Source: Zafaria cholistanensis | Lineage (GTDB): Bacteria; Actinomycetota; Actinomycetes; Actinomycetales; Micrococcaceae | NCBI RefSeq assembly: GCF_008580665.1 | Contig: NZ_BKDJ01000001.1 | Span: forward strand, 434,001-498,000 | Length of the DNA: 64,000 nucleotides | Direction: 5' to 3' | In this document: in pieces, positions 60,308 to 64,000 of the stretch | Numbering within the stretch: the stretch's first letter is position 1 | How the letters are laid out: each line of letters begins with the position of its first letter | Notes under the pieces: generated by a model | The model's database searches: none | What the model was told of the DNA's origin: nothing | What the model saw: only the letters and a program-made list of their open reading frames with translations | Made by a program: the position numbers and the translations under genes

Positions 60308-61363
60308 CTAGGGCAGGACGACAACCTGTGCGCCGAAGACGAGGCCCGCGCCGAAGCCGATCTGCAGGGCCAGGCCGCCGGAAAGCTCCGGCTGCTCCTT
60401 GAGCAGGCGGTGCATCGCCAGCGGGACGGACGCGGAGGAGGTGTTGCCGGCGTCGGCGATGTCGCGGCCGATCGCCACGGACTCGGGAAGCTTCAGCTGC
60501 TTGGCCAGTTCGTCGATGATGCGCATGTTCGCCTGGTGCGGGATAAACGCGGACAGGTCGTCGGCGGTGATGCCGGCGGCGTCCAGGGTGCGCTTGGCGA
60601 CCTTGGCCATCTCCCAGACGGCCCAGCGGAACACGGTCTGCCCGTCCTGGCGCAGGGTCGGCCACAGCTTGGCCTCGGTGCCGGCCACGAGCGCCTCGCC
60701 CGTGGGCTCCTCCTCTGCCTGCAGGGCGACGTCGCGCAGGTCCAGCAGCGAGTGCGTCATGCCGATGGCGCTGGACTTGGTGCCGTCGGAGCCCCAGATG
60801 GACGGGCCGATGCCTGCGGTCTCGGAGGGGCCGATCACCACGGCGCCGGCGCCGTCGCCGAGCAGGAAGGAGATGGTGCGTTCGTGGTTGTCGATGAAGT
60901 CGGAGAGCTTCTCCGAGCCGACGACCAGGACGTAGTCGGCCATGCCGGAACGGACCAGTGCATCACCCTGGGCCACGCCGTAGCAGTAGCCCGCGCACGC
61001 GGCGGAGAGGTCGAACGCCGGCGCCGGAGTGGCTCCAAGGCGCCCGGCCAGCTCGGCGGCCGCGGACGGGGTGGCGTAGGGGGAGCTGACGGTGGCCACG
61101 ATGACCGCGCCCAGCTGGGAGGGCTCGATGCCGGCCTGGGCCAGCGCCTCGCGGGCGGCTCCCTCGGCCATGTCCACGACGGAGGTGGAGGCGTCGGCGC
61201 GGTGGCGGGTGACGATGCCGGTGCGCTGGCGGATCCACTCGTCGGAGGAGTCGATCCACTGGCAGACGTCCTCGTTGGTGACGATCACGTCCGGGCGGAA
61301 GGCTCCGACGCCGAGAATGCGGGTGTGTTCGCGCAGGGGGCTCTGCGCCAGGGCGGCAGTCAC
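60308..61363 (-). CDS. fabH: Beta-ketoacyl-ACP synthase III
   Basis: 351 residues. FabH starts fatty-acid synthesis by condensing an acyl-CoA (often branched in actinobacteria) with malonyl-ACP. Cys123 in SAACAGYCYG, His in FIPHQANMRI and Asn in DAGNTSSAS form the triad. GTG 61363 lies 1 nt after the fabD stop. Confidence 0.96.
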   Translation of the reverse strand: MTAALAQSPLREHTRILGVGAFRPDVIVTNEDVCQWIDSSDEWIRQRTGIVTRHRADASTSVVDMAEGAAREALAQAGIEPSQLGAVIVATVSSPYATPSAAAELAGRLGATPAPAFDLSAACAGYCYGVAQGDALVRSGMADYVLVVGSEKLSDFIDNHERTISFLLGDGAGAVVIGPSETAGIGPSIWGSDGTKSSAIGMTHSLLDLRDVALQAEEEPTGEALVAGTEAKLWPTLRQDGQTVFRWAVWEMAKVAKRTLDAAGITADDLSAFIPHQANMRIIDELAKQLKLPESVAIGRDIADAGNTSSASVPLAMHRLLKEQPELSGGLALQIGFGAGLVFGAQVVVLP

Positions 61364-61364
61364 G

Positions 61365-62303
61365 TTAGTTCTGTTCCTCTCGAAGGGCGGTGTGGTCGGC
61401 GACGAAGGCGCGCGCGGCGTCCAGGTCCTCCGGGGACTTCAGGGCCAGCGTCGCGACGCCCTTGAGGCCGCGCTTGGCCAGGCCCACCAGGGTTCCGGCC
61501 GGGGGAAGCTCCAGGATGCCGGTGACGCCGAGGTCGGCCAGGCGCTGCATGCACAGGTCCCAGCGCACCGGGCGGGAAACCTGCGCGACCAGGCTGGCGA
61601 GGTTCGCCTCGCCGGAGGCAACGGGGGCGCCGTCGTGGTTGCTCAGCAGCGTGACGGCGGGATCGGCCGGATGCAGCGACGGCACCAGGGCTTCGAGCAC
61701 GCCCACCGCCGGAGCCATGTGGTGGGTATGGAAGGCGCCGGCGACCTTCAGCGGCACGACGCGGGCCTTGGCCGGCGGTGCGGCGGCGAACGCGGCAATC
61801 TCCTCCAGGGTGCCGGCGGCGACGGTCTGCCCGGCCCCGTTGGCGTTGGCCGCGGTCAGGCCGGCAGCGGAGATGGCGGCCAGGACCTCCTCCGGGTCTC
61901 CGCCCAGGACGGCAGCCATGCCGGTGGGAACCTCCGCGGCGGCCGCGGCCATCGCGTTGGCGCGTTCGCGGACAAACACCATCGCCTCGCCCTCGGGCAG
62001 GGCGCCGGCCAGGGCGCTGGCGGTGACCTCGCCGACGGAGTGCCCGGCGAGCACGGCGCCGGAGGGCAGGCTGGAGCCAAAGAGGGCGCGGGCGGCCACC
62101 AGGCCGGCCGCGACGATCAGCGGCTGGGCGACGGCGGTGTCCTTGATGGTCTCCTCGTCGGAAACGGTCCCGTGTTCCACGAGGTCGCGTGCGGTCAGTT
62201 CGGAGAGGGAGGCCAAGTGCCCGGCGACGCCGGGGACCTCAAGCCAGGGGGACAGGAAGCCGGGGGTCTGGGATCCCTGGCCTGGGCACACGATTGCTAG
62301 CAC
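61365..62303 (-). CDS. fabD: Malonyl-CoA:ACP transacylase
   Basis: 312 residues. FabD loads malonyl groups on ACP. CPGQGSQTPGFL at the N-terminus, nucleophile Ser89 in LAGHSVGEVTA, and His in GAFHTHHMAP. GTG 62303 has AAAAGGTGG upstream. First gene of the fab operon; the leader contains the 17-bp operator and a small CCCCGG-ACA-CCGGGG hairpin (62334-62348). Confidence 0.96.
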   Translation of the reverse strand: MLAIVCPGQGSQTPGFLSPWLEVPGVAGHLASLSELTARDLVEHGTVSDEETIKDTAVAQPLIVAAGLVAARALFGSSLPSGAVLAGHSVGEVTASALAGALPEGEAMVFVRERANAMAAAAAEVPTGMAAVLGGDPEEVLAAISAAGLTAANANGAGQTVAAGTLEEIAAFAAAPPAKARVVPLKVAGAFHTHHMAPAVGVLEALVPSLHPADPAVTLLSNHDGAPVASGEANLASLVAQVSRPVRWDLCMQRLADLGVTGILELPPAGTLVGLAKRGLKGVATLALKSPEDLDAARAFVADHTALREEQN

Positions 62304-62370
62304 TATTCCACCTTTTCAAACGAGGCAGGCCCTCCCCGGTGTCCGGGGGCACCAACCTCCACTCGCGTCG

Positions 62371-62387
62371 TTGTAGGAATCCTACAA
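62371..62387 (-). promoter_or_regulatory. Operator upstream of fabD, probable FasR box
   Basis: TTGTAGGAATCCTACAA, core of a 19-bp perfect palindrome (62370-62388), overlapping the stop codon of the upstream regulator gene. A second copy of the pattern lies upstream of that gene (63637-63653). The minus strand also reads TAGGAT here, which could be a -10 box. Confidence 0.65.
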
Positions 62388-63599
62388 CTCTTTGCCGGAA
62401 TCGAGACGCCCCACCACGAGGGCTGTCTGCAGCACGAACGCCTCGCGCGGGATCAGCGGATCCCACCCGGTGACGTCACACACCCGCTTGAGCCGGTAGC
62501 GCACGGTGTTGGCGTGGACGAACAGTTCGCGCGCCGTCCCCTCCAGCGAATGCCCCAGCGTCAGGTAGCTGGCCAGGGTTTCCACCAGGCCGTTGCCGGC
62601 CTTCTCGAGGGGCCGGTAGATGTTGTTCACCAGCGAGGAGCGGGCGGCGTCGTCGCCGTCCATCACGCGCTCGGGCCACAGGTCGTCGGCGGCGACCGGG
62701 CGCGGGGCCTGCGGCCAGGCGCGGGCGGCGGCGATGCCGGCGAAGGCGGCGTGCGCGGAGGCGGCGGCGTCGCGCAGGGTGGGCGCCGGGGGCCCGTACA
62801 CCACCGGGCCCGGGCCAAAGAACTCGCTGAGCCGGGTGTAGACCTGCTCCGACTCGGATTCCTCCATGCCTCCGAGCATCAGGATCAACCGGTCGCCCTG
62901 GATCCCGACCAGGCAGTCCTTGGTGTGGCGCACCGCGGCCCGGCGCAGGTCTCCCACGAAGCCGGCGCCGGCGACCTCCGGCGTGGTGCCCACCATGACG
63001 CGGATGTCCGTCTGGGACTTCCAGCCGACGGCGGCAATGCGCGAGCGCAGCGCGTCCGGGCTCTCCCCGCGCAGCACCGCGTCCACCACCAGCGCCTCCA
63101 GCCGGCTGTCCCACGCGCCGCGGGACTCGGCGGCGCGCGCGTAGACGTCGGCCGCGGCGAACGCGACCTCGCGGGAGTAGCGCAGCACCGCCTCGCGCAG
63201 CTGCGGGTGCTCGGCCTCCGGGGCGATGTCCGGCACCTGGCTCTCCACCACCTCCACGATCGTGCGGATCAGCTGCAGGGCCTTCTGCAGGCTGATGGAG
63301 CGGGTCAGTTCGCTGGGCGCGGCGCCAAAGACGTCGTTGAGCACCCACTGCGGGGACTGGGGGCGCTCATACCAGGAGACGAAGGAGGAGATGCCCTTCT
63401 GCGCCACCAGCCCCAGCGCCGCGCGTTCTTCCGGGCGCAGGCCGCGGTACCAGGGCAGCGACTGGTCCAGGTGCTTGAGGGCGACGGTGGAGAGCACCCC
63501 CAGGTGGTTCTTCAGCCGGGCGAGCGTTTCCGGGCTGGCCTTGGGCTGCCGGGCCGGCCGGATGCGCGGCGCCTGCGTGCCGGGTCGATCTTCGCTCAT
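62382..63599 (-). CDS. fasR: PucR-family regulator of fatty-acid synthesis (FasR-like)
   Basis: 405 residues. The C-terminal helix-turn-helix (HTH_30) is LEGTARELFVHANTVRYRLKRVCDVTGWDP, typical of PucR/CdaR regulators; the middle is a GGDEF-related/PucR domain without catalytic motifs. In Streptomyces the protein at this place (FasR) activates fabD-fabH-acpP-fabF, and the gene order is the same here. ATG 63599 lies 6 nt after TATCCT (63606-63611, minus strand), so the mRNA is probably leaderless. The fabD operator overlaps its stop codon. Confidence 0.9.
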   Translation of the reverse strand: MSEDRPGTQAPRIRPARQPKASPETLARLKNHLGVLSTVALKHLDQSLPWYRGLRPEERAALGLVAQKGISSFVSWYERPQSPQWVLNDVFGAAPSELTRSISLQKALQLIRTIVEVVESQVPDIAPEAEHPQLREAVLRYSREVAFAAADVYARAAESRGAWDSRLEALVVDAVLRGESPDALRSRIAAVGWKSQTDIRVMVGTTPEVAGAGFVGDLRRAAVRHTKDCLVGIQGDRLILMLGGMEESESEQVYTRLSEFFGPGPVVYGPPAPTLRDAAASAHAAFAGIAAARAWPQAPRPVAADDLWPERVMDGDDAARSSLVNNIYRPLEKAGNGLVETLASYLTLGHSLEGTARELFVHANTVRYRLKRVCDVTGWDPLIPREAFVLQTALVVGRLDSGKEL

Positions 63600-63605
63600 G
63601 GAAAG

Positions 63606-63653
63606 AGGATACGCGCCCCGGTTGAATGGTCGCATTTTGTGAGAAGGCTACAA
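63606..63653 (-). promoter_or_regulatory. fasR promoter with operator
   Basis: -10 box TATCCT (63606-63611, minus strand) 6 nt before the ATG. TTGTGAGAAGGCTACAA at 63637-63653 lies just upstream of the -35 position and matches the fabD box at 13 of 17 positions. Confidence 0.6.
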
Positions 63654-63655
63654 AA

Positions 63656-63700
63656 CGACGGCGGCGGGACCCTTCCAGGGGAAGGGTCCCGCCGCCGTCG
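63656..63700. terminator. Terminator after aceE
   Basis: Perfect 21-bp inverted repeat (63656-63676 with 63680-63700), 3-nt loop, directly downstream of aceE and upstream of the fasR promoter. Confidence 0.85.
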
Positions 63701-63733
63701 TGGCGCGGTCCGCCGCAGGCCCGCAGGGCGCCG

Positions 63734-64000
63734 CTACTCCGCGGGGCCGCCCGTGTTGCCGGAGGTGCCGGCGTTCACGTTGTCAAGCTGGTACTTCTCG
63801 AACGCCCGTGCCGGGGCGGCGGCGTCGACCTCGCCGCGGCGGGCGAGCATCTGCAGCGCGCGCACCACGATCGAGTGCGAGTCGATCTTGAAGTACCGGC
63901 GGGCGGCGGCGCGGGTGTCGGAGAAGCCGAACCCGTCGGCGCCGAGGGTGGCGAACTCGTTCGGGACGAACTGGCGGATCTGGTCCGGCACGGCCTTCAT
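63734..64000 (-). CDS. aceE: Pyruvate dehydrogenase E1 component, C-terminal part
   Basis: Last 88 residues of a homodimeric-type E1; the gene continues beyond the window. MKAVPDQIRQFVPNEFATLGADGFGFSDTRAAARRYFKID is the conserved C-terminal domain of AceE. E1 decarboxylates pyruvate and starts acetyl-CoA formation. aceE next to the fab cluster and its regulator is the usual actinobacterial order. The first Met seen is internal. Confidence 0.93.
   Translation of the reverse strand: MKAVPDQIRQFVPNEFATLGADGFGFSDTRAAARRYFKIDSHSIVVRALQMLARRGEVDAAAPARAFEKYQLDNVNAGTSGNTGGPAE

Overview
The window is about 64 kb of chromosome from a high-GC Gram-positive bacterium. By eye the GC content is above 70%, with strong third-position G/C bias and many GTG starts. 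Gene content and order point to Actinobacteria, most likely the family Micrococcaceae (Micrococcus, Citricoccus, Kocuria or Arthrobacter-like). The evidence is the aceE-fasR-fabD-fabH-acpP-fabF block, the smc/ftsY/amtB-glnK/ffh/rpsP-rimM-trmD-rplS/lepB/rnhB/DUF2469/yraN/comM/dprA/xer backbone, DUF3145, and an ole long-chain olefin cluster with oleB and oleC fused. The exact genus is inference. I found no phage, insertion sequence, CRISPR array, tRNA or rRNA gene.

Layout. (1) 1-7.9 kb: the 3' end of an LCP ligase gene, then DAK2-recG-rsmD. Two minus-strand genes follow (a spermidine-synthase-like protein and an aminotransferase), then coaD and galU. (2) 8-17.2 kb: a cell-surface glycopolymer locus. 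It holds a second LCP ligase, a TagGH-type ABC exporter, two GT2 glycosyltransferases, a CDP-alcohol phosphatidyltransferase, glycerol-3-phosphate cytidylyltransferase, a CDP-glycerol glycerophosphotransferase and a Stealth sugar-phosphate transferase. (3) 17.3-21.1 kb: yceD-rpmF-rnc-mutM, with yceD apparently starting at ATT, then an MFS gene. (4) 21.1-26.8 kb, minus strand: oleA-oleBC-oleD for head-to-head olefin synthesis, with a serine beta-lactamase-family gene coupled to its end. (5) 27-32 kb: a second Stealth gene divergent from an Asp2-like alpha/beta hydrolase, then a secreted EEP-family hydrolase. (6) 32-46.7 kb: smc, a TarS/TarP-like GT2, MFS, ftsY, MFS, amtB-glnK, zwf, ffh and a Nudix-fold gene with a broken Nudix box. 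(7) 46.8-58.2 kb: rpsP-khpA-rimM-trmD, rplS, two signal peptidases, rnhB, DUF2469, yraN-comM-dprA-xer and DUF3145. (8) 58.6-64 kb, minus strand: the fatty-acid synthase operon fabD-fabH-acpP-fabF, its PucR-family regulator, and the 3' end of aceE.

How the parts work together. GalU, the two GT2 enzymes, TagD, the CDP-glycerol transferase and the Stealth enzymes would assemble phosphate-containing wall polymers on the cytoplasmic face. TagGH would export them and the LCP proteins attach them to peptidoglycan. FabDHF and ACP make the acyl chains that OleABCD condenses into long-chain olefins. SMC, FtsY, Ffh and the LepB proteins serve chromosome segregation and protein export.

Regulatory sequence worth noting. 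Two matching 17-bp TTGT-N9-ACAA operators lie upstream of the PucR regulator gene and of fabD. A near-consensus GlnR site lies upstream of amtB-glnK. Several genes have a TANNNT -10 box only 6-7 nt before the start codon and so are probably leaderless. About a dozen perfect or near-perfect 12-18 bp tandem repeats are scattered through linkers and intergenic DNA.
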